NCBI GenBank assembly: GCA_964017145.1
Contig: CAXHKQ010000225.1
Span: 1 to 18,598, forward strand
Source: Agrocybe praecox
Taxonomy: Eukaryota > Basidiomycota > Agaricomycetes > Agaricales > Agrocybaceae
DNA length: 18,598 nt
Reading direction: 5' to 3'
Under the pieces are notes generated by a model. The model was not told the DNA's origin. It saw only the letters and a list, made by a program, of their open reading frames with translations, and ran no database searches. Of the stretch, positions 1 through 10,377 are shown piece after piece. Position numbers and translations under genes: made by a program. Within the stretch, counting starts at the first letter, position 1. Each line of letters begins with the position of its first letter.

Positions 1-1582
1 AAAAAAAATCAACTTTGATATTCCGTTTCATTTTTTAATATTGCTGCACAGGTTTATAAGTCATAGCATTATAAAGTTATGCATTTTTTCAGCCGCACTT
101 CTTATGTCATTGGAAAGATTTGACAATCAGCTTCAAGTGAAAAACTGAGTTCGAAGGCGATTGATAAATGATACTTTTTGAGAATTCATCGATAAAGTCA
201 AAAACGTCTATCGATATGATTACAAGAGTGGAAGGACGACAATGCTATGGCTATGGTTGGATTAGAATGAAGTAATATTCTCAAAGAACTCAATATACCG
301 ATTCCTTCGCTCGGCTATGGGCTCTAACCTTTCCCGCTGTAATCAACAGATCTTGCGCATTCTGATAAACAATAATTCTCATCATAGAGACACGTACTTC
401 CAGGCCTCCAGCTCGAAACATCTGAAGGAGTCGAAAAGAGGTAGATGGATGTATTTTTTTGCGGTCGAAGAGGGGCTACCAAGGGCGATCCATAAATGTT
501 CATAAACACGAAAGAAACGTGTGGCTAACGATAAACACAAATTTTGATTTTATATCTCTGTTACTTTCCTTTTATCGAGCTTTGAATTTCATTGAAGAAT
601 CCCTTTTTAAAGGTGGTTGAACTGGTATGTGGGTGTGTGTGTGTGTAGTGTCGAGAAGATGATGACGGTGACACGCGCCCACGCCCACGCGCGCCTCCAC
701 AATCACCACTCGAGCAAACCTTTGCATAATTGAATGCAATTATTCGCTCTATGCTCTATCGAAATGTGCGTTCGCGTTCGCGCCATTGTCGCCCACCCTC
801 GTCAGCAGCAGCATCAGCAGCAAATGCCGACACACTCCACACTCATCATATTTTGGTCGTCCTTTTTTTGCTCTCGCAGCCACGCTCATTGACGACGACG
901 ACGACGACGACGACCACACGACATTATCATCGTAGTCGTCGTCGTCGTCGTCATCATCGCGATTGGTTTCGAGTGTTTGCCTGACAACGACGACAGCGGG
1001 CGGGTGGCGTCTGTGCGGGCACGCTTCTACGCGAAAATGGGCCCGACCGGCAACGCCGAATCGACGTTTGCTAAAAATAGAACTCGGCACCACGGCAGAC
1101 TCACACACTCCGATCTGGGTTACTATGCGGAGCACGCGACCGTCGACGTATGTTTGCACTGTCGGATGTCGGCTGGCGGGCTGTGGCGGCGCTGGGCGCC
1201 AACGGTGCGCGTTCGGTCAGGACATGACGTCACGGCAACGATAAATATTTATTCGTGTGCGCGCTCGCTCGTCGTGCTGCCAGAAAGGCAATAAAAACCG
1301 ACGTAATCTAATTTCGCCACCGCCGTCGCCCAACGCTCTCACAGACAATATCTGCCACACAGCACAGCAGCACAGCACTCGAGGGCGTTGGCGTGGGCGG
1401 GCGTCCCTTTGGCCCCCAACCCGAAACCACCTGAACAGCGCGGCGCGAGCGGAGTGAGCCATTAGCCTAAACACACTTGAACGTTGCGCTGTGCGCACAT
1501 CGCAATGGATTATTGCGTTGTGTTGTGTACGAGGGCGCGCCCGACGCGCAGAGTTTGCGCTGGGTAAACACGCGCACACACG
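1..1582. other. Non-coding, no gene supported
   Basis: Bases 1-600 are AT-rich with nothing recognised. About 600-1582 is CG- and CA-rich, with a short GT run at 633-646 and the GAC/GTC pair at 891-952. Reading frames up to 136 codons here are driven by repeats (poly-Asp, poly-Ser) and lack protein-like composition. Confidence 0.6.
891..952. repeat. Inverted pair of trinucleotide runs, (GAC)8 and (GTC)6
   Basis: Eight uninterrupted GAC units (891-914) are followed 20 bases later by six GTC units (935-952). Because GTC is the complement of GAC, the two runs form an 18-bp perfect stem with a loop of 20 to 26 bases. Reading frames through it give poly-Asp or poly-Ser and are not treated as genes. 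Confidence 0.85.
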
Positions 1583-2941
1583 CAGGGCCGTAGGTCATTA
1601 GCTATGGGGCCCCGAAGGGCCGAAAATCATTTTGTAGACACCCTATGTGCGACTGGTTTGAGAATTAGGACTCCAACATGTGTTGCATTGAGTGGGATCA
1701 AGCTTTAACTCGTTTGTGCCCAAACGGTTACATTGTACACACAATTATATTGATATAGATAAACTTGATATCCAAAAGTCCTGATTATCGAGCCCCTTCA
1801 ATACAAGGACTCGCATATATGAACTATTTTTTGTTGGAGCGAGTAGCCTCAGTGTGTATCAACACAACAAATCCAATTTCAGGACAATCAGATAAGTTAC
1901 TGGTATTTTATGGCGATTCTACGGAGACAATGTAATAGGTCTCTAGGAAAGATCACTATGTTGGTTAGAGCCCGGTTTCATGCAATTTTTTTTAAAACCT
2001 CAAACTGTTGAACTAACAATATCAACAAACAAAAAAACCGTTGTACTTAAGCTGTAAATATTTCATAATTGTCAAGTGTTATCAAATTAATTACAGTTTT
2101 TTCGCACGTTCCCACTAGAAGGTCAACTATTCCGTAAGTATGGGACTTAGGATATCGATATTTCGTGACAAACTGCTAAACATTGTGATCTATCAAATCC
2201 GATAAGTTTCGATCCATTATTATGAACCACGCTTTGAAGCATTGATGATAGAAAATATAGGTGTTAACATGTTAATGCCACCAACTGTGAGCAGGGTCTT
2301 CATCTAAGAAATGTTTATTTTATTATTCTCAATTGAGTAGTGCAAGACGCTTAAACTAAACATATATACTTACATAATCGGGGCCCATATTCGTAATAAT
2401 TCTCGCTTATGAGAAATAGCGAATTTATTGCAAATTTATATTATTTTGGAAAATCGCGAACAGGGCCTCTTTCCACCAAACCATTCGCATTTGTATTTGC
2501 GTTTAAATAGCACACGTGCATATTGGAAACCAAAAACAGATTCGCGTAAACGCAATGCGAATTTGCGAATTGTGGTGCGAATTTCGTCAAAAGATCATTC
2601 GCATTAAGACATTCAAATGCAAATGCAAATGCAAATGCGAATGGTTTGGTGTTCTCTTCTCAAGCGAGGTTTCGTATATCAATTAATGCATTTATTTATT
2701 CGTCAAGTGTCTGTATTTGTAACATAATCGGGCCCGGAGTCTTAGATAACATCCCTTTTTTAATTTTCAAGTGGGTGGACCCCGTTCGTCTTCACCTTCA
2801 TAATGTTCGACACAATTATGGCGGACAAATCCAGGAAGAAAGCATCTTAGGCGGCGGATTATTGTTATTCTCAGTGCCCAAAATTGTTGGGGCCCCAATT
2901 GAACATTATCCAGTGCCCCCCGAAACCATAAGACGAACCTG
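1583..2941. mobile_element. Putative decayed hAT-like insertion, about 1.36 kb, in a CA-rich tract
   Basis: The block starts with CAGGGCCGTAGG and ends with GACGAACCTG, whose complement is CAGGTTCGTC, giving an imperfect terminal inverted repeat (CAGG..CGT shared). The eight bases just before it (1575-1582) and just after it (2942-2949) are both CACACACG, as an 8-bp hAT target duplication would be. Near both ends are GGGGCCCC patches (about 1609 and 2889). The block is AT-rich and free of microsatellites, whereas CA/CG-rich DNA adjoins it on both sides. The weak point is that CACACACG is common in this window, so the duplication could be fortuitous. No transposase is seen. Confidence 0.4.
2474..2651. 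mobile_element. Short foldback MITE-like element, 178 bp
   Basis: The two ends form a near-perfect inverted repeat. The left arm reads CACCAAACCATTCGCATTTG then TATTTGC (2474-2500), and the right arm reads its complement with one mismatch, GCAAATGCAAATGCGAATGG then TTTGGTG (2625-2651). The interior repeats the same vocabulary of ATTCGCAT and GCGAAT, so the molecule could fold on itself. The right arm contains a sixfold-period run with four AAATGC units at 2615-2638. No clear target duplication was found: the flanks share only pyrimidine-rich CTCTT-like sequence. No coding capacity. It may sit inside a larger insertion (1583-2941). Confidence 0.7.
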
Positions 2942-3123
2942 CACACACGCACACACTCACCGACAAACACACACACACCCGCCCGATGATATTCCAAATT
3001 GCGTGTGGCATCCGCGATCCGCCCCCCAACCCCGCGCGTCTGCCAATATGACCACCACCCATTTGACTAGCGACTAGCGCGGAATACCAACGAGCTCGAA
3101 CTCCTGCCGCTGCCACCGCACAG

Positions 3124-3144
3124 AGCGCCGAGCGCCGAGCGCCG
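3124..3144. repeat. (AGCGCCG)3 tandem heptamer
   Basis: Three exact 7-bp units in a GC-rich stretch just upstream of a possible initiator sequence TCATTC at 3148. Confidence 0.85.
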
Positions 3145-3208
3145 ATTTCATTCAAACCGCTCACCATGAATGGCAGTGACCTATATGTGTATGCAGCACC
3201 CGTATAGC

Positions 3209-3226
3209 TGTGTGTGTGTGTGTGTG
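3209..3226. repeat. (TG)n microsatellite
   Basis: Nine uninterrupted TG units. It lies upstream of the signal-peptide-like frame at 3728-3831. Confidence 0.9.
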
Positions 3227-3599
3227 GACGTGAATGAAACATGACGACGACAACGTTGAGTGAATGAAGGGCGCGCCAGCTCATCTCTCGTATGAATGTG
3301 TGTGTGTGGCGGCGGCAGCGGCGGCGGCGCCGCTCTCTTGGCTGGGGGAGAGATGACGTCATGAGCAGCAGTATCGATCCAATTGCATACACACTAATCC
3401 AATCGTACACACCCCCAACTGCTGCAGCAGCAACAACAGCGCGCGTGTGTATGAGTGTGAGTATGTTTCGAGAGTTCCCTGTATACAATTCATTCAGCAC
3501 ACACACACACATACAGCATCCATTCAAAGTTTTCTGGCTGGTTTTCAGACTGTAAGAAGACGCGCCCTGAGAGTAGGTCAGCACACACGCATATGAGCG

Positions 3600-3620
3600 C
3601 ACACACACACACACACACAC
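3600..3620. repeat. (CA)n microsatellite
   Basis: About ten uninterrupted CA units. A shorter CA run lies at 3499-3511. Confidence 0.9.
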
Positions 3621-3727
3621 TAACACACGCGAAGTGAGATTTTTCCCTCAATGAAATGTGTGGTGTGGCCCGTCGAATGAACGTCTGTGTGTGTTTGTGT
3701 GTGCGTTGTATATGTAGAATGTGGCAC

Positions 3728-3831
3728 ATGCTTGACGACATGCTCATCCGTCCGTCCGACCGACCGTCGTTTGCTCTGGGCGTTGTTGTGCTTGGCGCTC
3801 GGCTGCTCGGCATCCGATGATTGGGAGCAAG
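3728..3831 (+). CDS. Candidate signal-peptide-encoding first exon, out of frame with its ATG
   Basis: From 3765 the reading frame whose codons start at 3765, 3768 and so on gives RRLLWALLCLALGCSASDD then WEQ: a basic stretch, an 11-residue hydrophobic core and a small-residue cleavage region, as in a secretory signal peptide. It runs into G|GTGAGTG at 3831-3838, a consensus splice donor in phase 1, the usual phase after signal-peptide exons. This frame has no ATG: it is open only back to a TGA at 3678. The two nearby ATGs (3728 and 3740) share a different frame, which runs through the same DNA to a TGA at 3818-3820 (30 codons). Between them and the hydrophobic core lie five tetranucleotide units at 3748-3767 (two CCGT, two CCGA, one CCGT). 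One unit fewer would place both ATGs in frame with the core. It could therefore be a frameshifted allele, an assembly error, a decayed exon, an internal exon joined by an upstream acceptor, or chance. No downstream exon was recognised and no function is proposed. Confidence 0.3.
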
Positions 3832-3837
3832 GTGAGT

Positions 3838-6800
3838 GCGCGACTGTGTGTGACCGAACGACGCGCGCGACGACGTCGTCGTCGTCGCAAAAGTGATAAA
3901 AATAATCGCACGCCGTCAGCGCGAGACTCTCGGATGTGCGCGACCGCGACCGCTCGAACGAAAAATGCAACGAAACGGACGCAAACACACGCGCGCAGAC
4001 ACTAATCCAAATCAATGCGCGGCGCGGCGCGCATCCGAGTGCAATTGGCCAGTGAGATGGGTCGAAAGCGTTCCGAAAGTCTATAGCTGCGGGTACGGGC
4101 GCGCTTCTAATTGGTCGCCGCACAGGCTAATCGGCCTCGGCTCGGTAATCAGCAACGAACATACAGTGTAAATCAATCAGATGTTGGACTATATGCTAAC
4201 TGACCCACGAAAGGATCGTCAGACCTTTTCTGAAAGTAACAATAAAAAAGCGTCACGCTAATGTATGGTTCATGGTTAAACTGTTGATAAATTTAAACAA
4301 TTTTTGATGCCATTCGATCGTTCGGATGTATTTTAAATGAAAGAAACAAATTGAAGAAAAAACAATTTATATCCAACTACATTATCGTTTTAATGATCTG
4401 ACTATATGCTTGCCTTTGGCGTTCAATAAATCACAAACTATTCAACATAAACTACATGAATTTGTTCCAACATGTCAAGGAGCTATCACTATACGATTTG
4501 TCATATTCAAGTTCCAGAGATAAGGTCCTTGTAACTAAATAATTAAACATCATTAAAAATACTCGAACTCGAAACATAACACGATTCTATATCTGAAATA
4601 TTTTTTGTTGAACTTTTTCTGTTGGACTGTAGCAAAGTTCTATATTAAGCCTTCAATTGATATGGACGGAAACTACAAACAATCATATCGGCAGATATCG
4701 AACAAAGATCATGCCAAAAAGAACGAGAAAAACGGCTTGAACCCATGCATTTCTGGCCACTGACAATATAGATCAGTATATGGTATATGATTGCTTTACT
4801 ATCAACAAAAATATTGAGTTCGTTTATGCTAGACGGTCCAGTCTTAAACTTCGAAATGTTCTTGGTAGATCCATGTGGGAGCGACTGTATGTACTTATAA
4901 TATATGCTCCACATATGGCAATTTCCGGAGTTTATATTTATCGCATGATGATAAAAAATGTTCAGTCATTATTATCAGTCTAGCGTGTTCGCGTGTGTCT
5001 GTGTGTGCGTGTGGATTTATGATGCAATTGTTGTCGGTCGCAAGCGCAGGCGCACGTCTTTGTATGTTTCTCACGCACCGACGAAGACGCACACCGACGT
5101 TGACTAGACTCATGCGTACGCATACAAACAATTAAATAGGCGCTAACGCACGCATCGGAGCCTCGCCGCCAGTCGAGATTCCGTGCAATTAAATGAACTT
5201 CTGAGCGGCTCTCAGACACATCGAATATCGTGTTCTGTTTCCGCTACGATATCACCGTCGCAAAGATATTCCATGGCTTACATAATCGGGTGTGCGGCGT
5301 GCGGGTGTCAGTCGCTACTTTTACGACCGCGTGCAATCAATCAGCCCGAACCCGTGTACGTAGTGAACGAGCGTACATCTATACACATTGCACAACATTT
5401 TGTAGACATACAAACAAACACACACAGAAAAAAAAACTCGTCTATGCGTGCGTCCATATCGTGCGCACACACCCACACCTAAATGTATAATGTGAATGTA
5501 ATTACATGTGATCTCTCTCGGGCGGGGGGACTCCACACACGCACGCAGTCACACGATCCATATGTGCGCGCGGCGTCGCATAGAAACAACATTCGAATTC
5601 GTGTCACCCACGCACATATCGGCGAGTGGTTTACTCTAGCCGGCTGGCTGGCTGGATGGCGTGTAAGTGTTACCGATTCCGCGTTGACACCTTGTCTATA
5701 TGAGATGCTTGCGGTACTACTACTATAAACACGCCTAAGCCGCACAAATCGATTTGTTACCGCGCTCTCGTCGCTTGGTGTTGGTGTGGAGTCGCGGAGT
5801 GTGCGGTTGTGAACACGCAGAAATTATACAACCGCGGCTGCGGCGTCGTTGGCGTCCAACGCTCCCAGAAACTAATCGAAACACACACACACGACGCGTG
5901 TGACATGAAACCCACACACACACACACATAGCGGTGCGGTGTGCTGGTGGCGGTGGCTGAACGTGTAGGCAGGGCGCAAGAGCGCTGAGAGCACCGAGAG
6001 AAGGGTTCAATTGAACTATTTAAAAACCGCATTCACTGCCGCTGCCGGGCCGGGTTTTCACACTCGTGTGCACTTGCTAGTTGCTGCCAGCGCAGCAGAC
6101 ACACATACGCGCGCTCACACTTATACGCACTTTCATAGCGTCAACAATCACGAATAAATTGGTGTGCTGTGGGCTGTGGCATGCTGGTGTAGCACGGTGC
6201 TGATGTGGGATGAGGGCCCGGATGGCGAGAGAAAACAGTTCGTAGCGGAACGACATATCAGCGTTTTTTTTTACAACGATTGCTTGGAATAATAACAGTT
6301 AGGCTGTAAAATTCGGATGCAAAAATGTGTTGATTATTCGGATTCTGCCTCAACCGATAAAACAAATCGCAAGTTATTTCCAAAAATACGTCCATTTGGA
6401 CACCGGAGACCAAAGTTGAACATCTCATAGTTTAACACCGAATAACTTTGAAATTTTCCCGAAGATATCATCATGTGACAGCTCGAAAAATGCGCAAGAA
6501 CCAAGCTAAGATACAATGAAAACAAAACGGGCGATATTTCAAGTTTTATCAACTAAAAAGTGGTTAGCGAGAATTCATTTTCATAATTTTTACACTATTC
6601 TCACAATTTTCTACTTTTGCTGTTCAGTAACACTGAAACTATTAACATCATTCGAAAACAATGTGTGTTTTTATTTGATTTTTTTAGCACTACAGAAAAA
6701 GAACGGTCCACGGTCCAAGGAGAAATTGCAGAAAATCATATTTTGAGGCAAAAAAGAAATCGTACCATAATCGAGAAGTCGTGAGATCGTTATATTCATA

Positions 6801-8069
6801 GTACCGTCCTTCAATAGAATTATGTTGATTATTCACAAATATATTCATCTAAAATGTGTGTCTTACTACCAATGGATACGAATTTTCCAGCCATTACTGT
6901 TACAACTTTATTCATATTTGAATATTAAAGACGTTTTATTTTATTATTCCAATTTCAAAACAAAATGCTCTAGTTCCAGACACTTTTCAAGAGTATCCGA
7001 ATATCCCTAACTTCCTAACTTTGAAAAATGTATCCCTAACTTCCAGGCCTTGCGGTTAGCATCGGCGCGGGTCACCCGAGAGCACACCACACCACACACC
7101 AAGCGTAAACTGGAATGAATGAACGTGTGATCTACATTCTGTACACACATGCCTCGGTGAACCCAACATACACACACGCCGCCACACGCCAGCCCGTATC
7201 CGTGTGCGGTGTTTGCGTCGTTTGTTTCAGGGCTTAATGAGAGTAACACAGCGGTCTCTTTGTAGATTAACGACGACGACGACGACAAAGAAGCTATGAT
7301 GCCCCCAGCGCGCGACTCAAACGGGTACCAACTAATCGACGTTGGTGTGTGTGCTGTCGTATGAAATGTGATGTGGCGAAGATTCATCACACCCAACCAA
7401 CCTCATTGATGTTACGCAACAGTATTTCGGTGTGCGTGTTTGCCAGCTCTCCGAAATCATGAATGAAATTGTGAGCGTCGGAGCGATGCGTGCACAGCCC
7501 CCCGAAAATCCGTCAACTTTACGCATGAGTGCGCTAGAGTATGCGCGCCTTCGGCGTTGGCGGTCACAGCAGTCGAGGTTTTTTCTCGCGTGTGGGTGGA
7601 TAATACTACACTGCCACTACGATGAGCCATCAGCGTCTACGACACACCGACACACACCGACACACAGACACATCTCGAATATTGATTGACCCGATTCCGG
7701 GTAAAATTCCGCTGTAGCCAATTTGGTTTTATGCCCGCGTCGTAGACGACTCTGGCGTGTGCGAGCGTCGCGTCGTCAATGGCGCCCACGCACGCACGCA
7801 TCGACGTGCGTAGCCGGTGCTTTCTCAATGCCGCCTCCGCACCGAACGGCGATGAACATCTTCAGATGCGCGTCTAGCTGGCGCAAATACAAATCCGGGC
7901 GCACAGGCAGGCGCACATTCAAGCCGACGACGACGTGCCTAACGTGTGCGTGCACACCGTAGACAGACTGGATCACTTTTCCGATTATTATCGGCGTGCT
8001 CTTCATTGAAACGCGAGTGTTGATATTACCTTTTTATTCACTGAATCTACAGAGCAAAACAAGCACATG
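3838..8069. other. Non-coding, alternating CG/CA-rich and AT-rich blocks
   Basis: AT-rich islands lie at about 4170-4980 and 6240-7050; CG/CA-rich blocks at about 3838-4170, 4980-6240 and 7050-7970. Minor repeats are TATCCCTAACTTCC at 7002-7015 and again at 7031-7044, and (CGA)n at 7271-7286. No reading frame has both protein-like composition and splice or start signals convincing enough to call. Presumably intronic if the eIF5B gene spans the window. Confidence 0.55.
5881..5928. repeat. Compound (AC)n microsatellite
   Basis: Two AC/CA runs, 5881-5892 and 5912-5928, are separated by about 19 unique bases. Confidence 0.9.
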
Positions 8070-8227
8070 TTCTCTAGGTAAATTGGAAATTAAATATGTA
8101 ACGACGTAGTTGAAGTAATTAGTAGTTCAGTTTAAACGTTGAAAAATATTCTCTGGGTAAATCTGCAGTTGAATATGTAACGAACCTGAAGAAATAATTA
8201 GTAGTTTCGTTAAAATTTAAACTAACA
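8070..8227 (+). repeat. Diverged two-copy tandem duplication, about 79-bp unit
   Basis: Two adjacent copies begin TTCTCTAGGTAAAT (8070) and TTCTCTGGGTAAAT (8149). Each contains AATATGTAACGA, then GAAGTAATTAGTAGTT or GAAATAATTAGTAGTT, and a TTTAAAC near the end. They differ by several substitutions and small indels, so the duplication is not recent. It lies in an AT-rich non-coding island. Confidence 0.75.
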
Positions 8228-9312
8228 TTACCCAGCATAATACTGTAATCATCATGATGAGTTTTCCGCAGCTCATCAACATCTTATGCAAAATGAGGAA
8301 AACACAAATATAAAATCCGTCACAGTAAAGTGCGTGTTGAGCGTGTGGGATGTTCACTGTTGGCATCAGTGCCCCACTCAGGGCAATCACACACACGTCT
8401 GTTATCGGCTGCGTAAGAAAGTGATGCCGTTTGTCACAATCCCGATCGATGGCCCGACCGAAATTAGTCGCTCATGTGGGCGACGAGACACAAAACCTTG
8501 AGTGCTCCTTTCCTATCTGTGTAATGACTGCGATGCTATGCAGAATGTTTCAACCCATCAATATTGGCAAATGTTCGTTGGACGTGGGACTGGAATAAAA
8601 ATCCGATATCGTAATTAAAAGCGACGCCCACACTGATTTGAATCGCGCAACCGTGTGAGCCATCCAGCCGGCGAGCGCGACTCATTGCAAAGCGACTTTC
8701 TTAGTTCGGCGGGGGCGCATGAGCGTGGGACACTCGCATCGGTAACTATAGTGAGGGGGGCCAACAATTCCAAGCGATGCTGGTGCGCGATGCTGGTGCG
8801 CGAAGCTGCCACACAAAAGTGCCAACGCCTGTGCTGCTGTCTACGATTTCGATTTCAATTTATCGAATACTCTACCAGTATTATGAATATGAAATCACAA
8901 TTTCTAATTTGTGGATTGAAGGAAAACGATGATATATTTCCACCTGACATTTTTATAGATTGACAGATTGATGTTTGACCTGTATGCCATATCTATTTGG
9001 TAGGCCTATGTTCAATTTGACCCTGTCATCTTGAAGCCTCAAGTACCCATTGCATTACTGCATAAAACACACAAAAATGAATTTAGATTAATCATGATGT
9101 TGTGAACTCGGTGCTAGCAGTTTGACACTCTACCGAAAGACCTCTACTTCTTGCAGACACTTTTCCACACTGGGGATTGTGTATTTGACTGATTTGTACT
9201 AAACAAATGACATACAAATGAAAATTAGACAAGTTGAATCATCAATACAATTTTATTTCATAGGGACGTTCAGTAACGATAACATGTTTCTATTGATCAG
9301 CAGAGCACAATA
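8228..9312. other. Non-coding, no gene supported
   Basis: A short GC-richer patch around 8620-8830 holds the 13-bp duplication. The rest is AT-rich DNA leading up to the pogo-like MITE. Nothing recognised. Confidence 0.55.
8774..8803. repeat. 13-bp tandem duplication
   Basis: GCGATGCTGGTGC occurs twice head to tail (8774-8786 and 8787-8799), followed by the first four bases of a third copy. Confidence 0.85.
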
Positions 9313-9766
9313 CACCTAAACCTCCTATAACACGGTCTTCTAGAACACGGTTTTTTAGAACACGGTCTTAAAAAAGTCCCTCGAAACCTTGTATAACACG
9401 GTTAAAACTTTTAGAACACGGTATTTTTCTCAAGCTTTCATAGTTTTTCCGTCGATCATGTACAAACAAATTTTAAACATTTTTCGACAATTTCGGTTTT
9501 TTCGAGAATTTTCTGATGATGACGAAAGAAGAACAACTCAACTATAGCACTCCAAAAACATCAAACATTGATCATAATGGATTATAAAAACAAAAAATTT
9601 GCAATAAAACACTTGATAAATTTATTTACACCATGAACATTTAGAGTTTTTTCAGCTTTGAACGTATCACCTGTTTTTGTATGGGCTCCTTGTCTTTTAG
9701 AACACGGTTTTGCTATAACACGGTTTCCTCAGGAACGTATCTACCGTGTTATAGGAGGTTTAGGTG
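9313..9766. mobile_element. pogo/Tigger-like MITE, 454 bp, with subterminal AACACGGT repeats
   Basis: A perfect 24-bp inverted terminal repeat, starting CACCTAAACCTCC and ending AACACGGT, lies at 9313-9336. Its exact complement is at 9743-9766. The dinucleotide TA flanks both sides (9311-9312 and 9767-9768), as expected for TA-target Tc1/mariner/pogo elements. Inside each terminus the core AACACGGT recurs, preceded by TAG or TAT, in the forward orientation: four further copies follow the left end (near 9344, 9359, 9391 and 9414) and two lie near 9701 and 9716. Such repeated subterminal motifs are typical transposase-binding arrays. The interior is AT-rich and has no reading frame of useful length, so the element is non-autonomous. 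The assignment to pogo/Tigger rests on the TA target and the style of the termini, not on a transposase. Confidence 0.88.
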
Positions 9767-10306
9767 TACACCCGTTTTTTAATATATTCTTTTTATTGGG
9801 GTTGTCGATGAGGGGTTGTTGAATGACACTTGACACAGAATAATCAAGAACTTCTGATTTGTGCTGTGGATACAAGGACTCCAAGGACGATGTTCGCAAA
9901 TGGTAGTTTCGATCTACTAAACCTGTATTATTGAATTATTATTAATTTGAGGACCACCCCAAGAAAAATTGGTAAATTGTCTGGCTTCGTATGATAAGAT
10001 TATTTAAAACAAACAAAAAACATATAGTAAATGTGCAGTCTTTACGAAGATACAGCTCCATTTCGCGTTTTTTGCGATTTCATATGCATAATATTAGTAT
10101 GAACCTCCACCAGCACATGTGTGCTCGCGTATGTGTGCGTGTGTGCGTCGTGCGTGTGTGCGTTGGCTGCGAATGTGTGACACGAAATGCCCAGGTCGGT
10201 GTGGCGCGGCATTTCGATAAAACGCGCCTGTGTGCATTTTCAGAATATATCAAATACCAAGCGCGCGCCCGGCGATTCGTCGCGCGTTCGATGACGAACC
10301 CGCAGC

Positions 10307-10377
10307 GCAGCAGCAGCAGCAGCGTGTGTGTGGGTGGGTGTAGTGTAACGACGTCAGCCGACGCAGCCGACGCAGCC
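10307..10377. repeat. (GCA)n run followed by a 9-bp tandem repeat
   Basis: Five to six GCA units (10307-10323) are followed by two exact copies of GCCGACGCA plus GCC (10357-10377). A plus-strand frame through it gives SSSS and ADAADAA and ends at TAG; it is treated as low-complexity noise. Confidence 0.75.

Larger units (their letters stand above)
2942..3727. other. CG/CA-rich non-coding stretch, possible 5' flank of the signal-peptide-like exon
   Basis: It holds several microsatellites, the AGCGCCG heptamer repeat and a 13-codon open frame (ATG 3166 to TAG 3205-3207) with a CACCATGA start context. If the exon at 3728-3831 is real this could be promoter and 5' UTR. A TCATTC initiator match at 3148-3153 has TGACC, which fits the loose insect downstream promoter element, at +28 to +32. 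Both are weak matches. Confidence 0.3.

Noticed and set aside
749..1159. 136-codon minus-strand frame with poly-Asp and poly-Ser
   Set aside because: The low-complexity parts are translations of GAC/GTC and GCT repeats; the rest has no recognisable domain and the GC-rich DNA is open in several frames.
2367..2740. Direct repeat ACATAATCGG(G)GCCC at about 2373 and 2724
   Set aside because: About 14 shared bases with one indel; possible at chance level given composition, and it does not match the ends of the nested MITE.
2871..4123. Long minus-strand frames rich in CVCVC and HTHTH
   Set aside because: These are readings of (CA)n/(TG)n and CG-rich DNA; alternate frames are equally open.
7459..7689. 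Plus-strand ATG frame beginning MNEIVSVGAMRAQPPENPST
   Set aside because: The first 50 residues look fairly protein-like, but the tail is THRHTPTHRH from CA repeats, there is no known family and no clear splice signals. Left uncalled.
7776..8006. Minus-strand 76-codon ATG frame with faint resemblance to LSm2 (VVV.L, later EK.P and C.RG)
   Set aside because: Only about a quarter of positions match a protein that is normally almost invariant among animals, the VVV comes from a CGTCGTCGT run, and no splice context supports it. Treated as coincidence.
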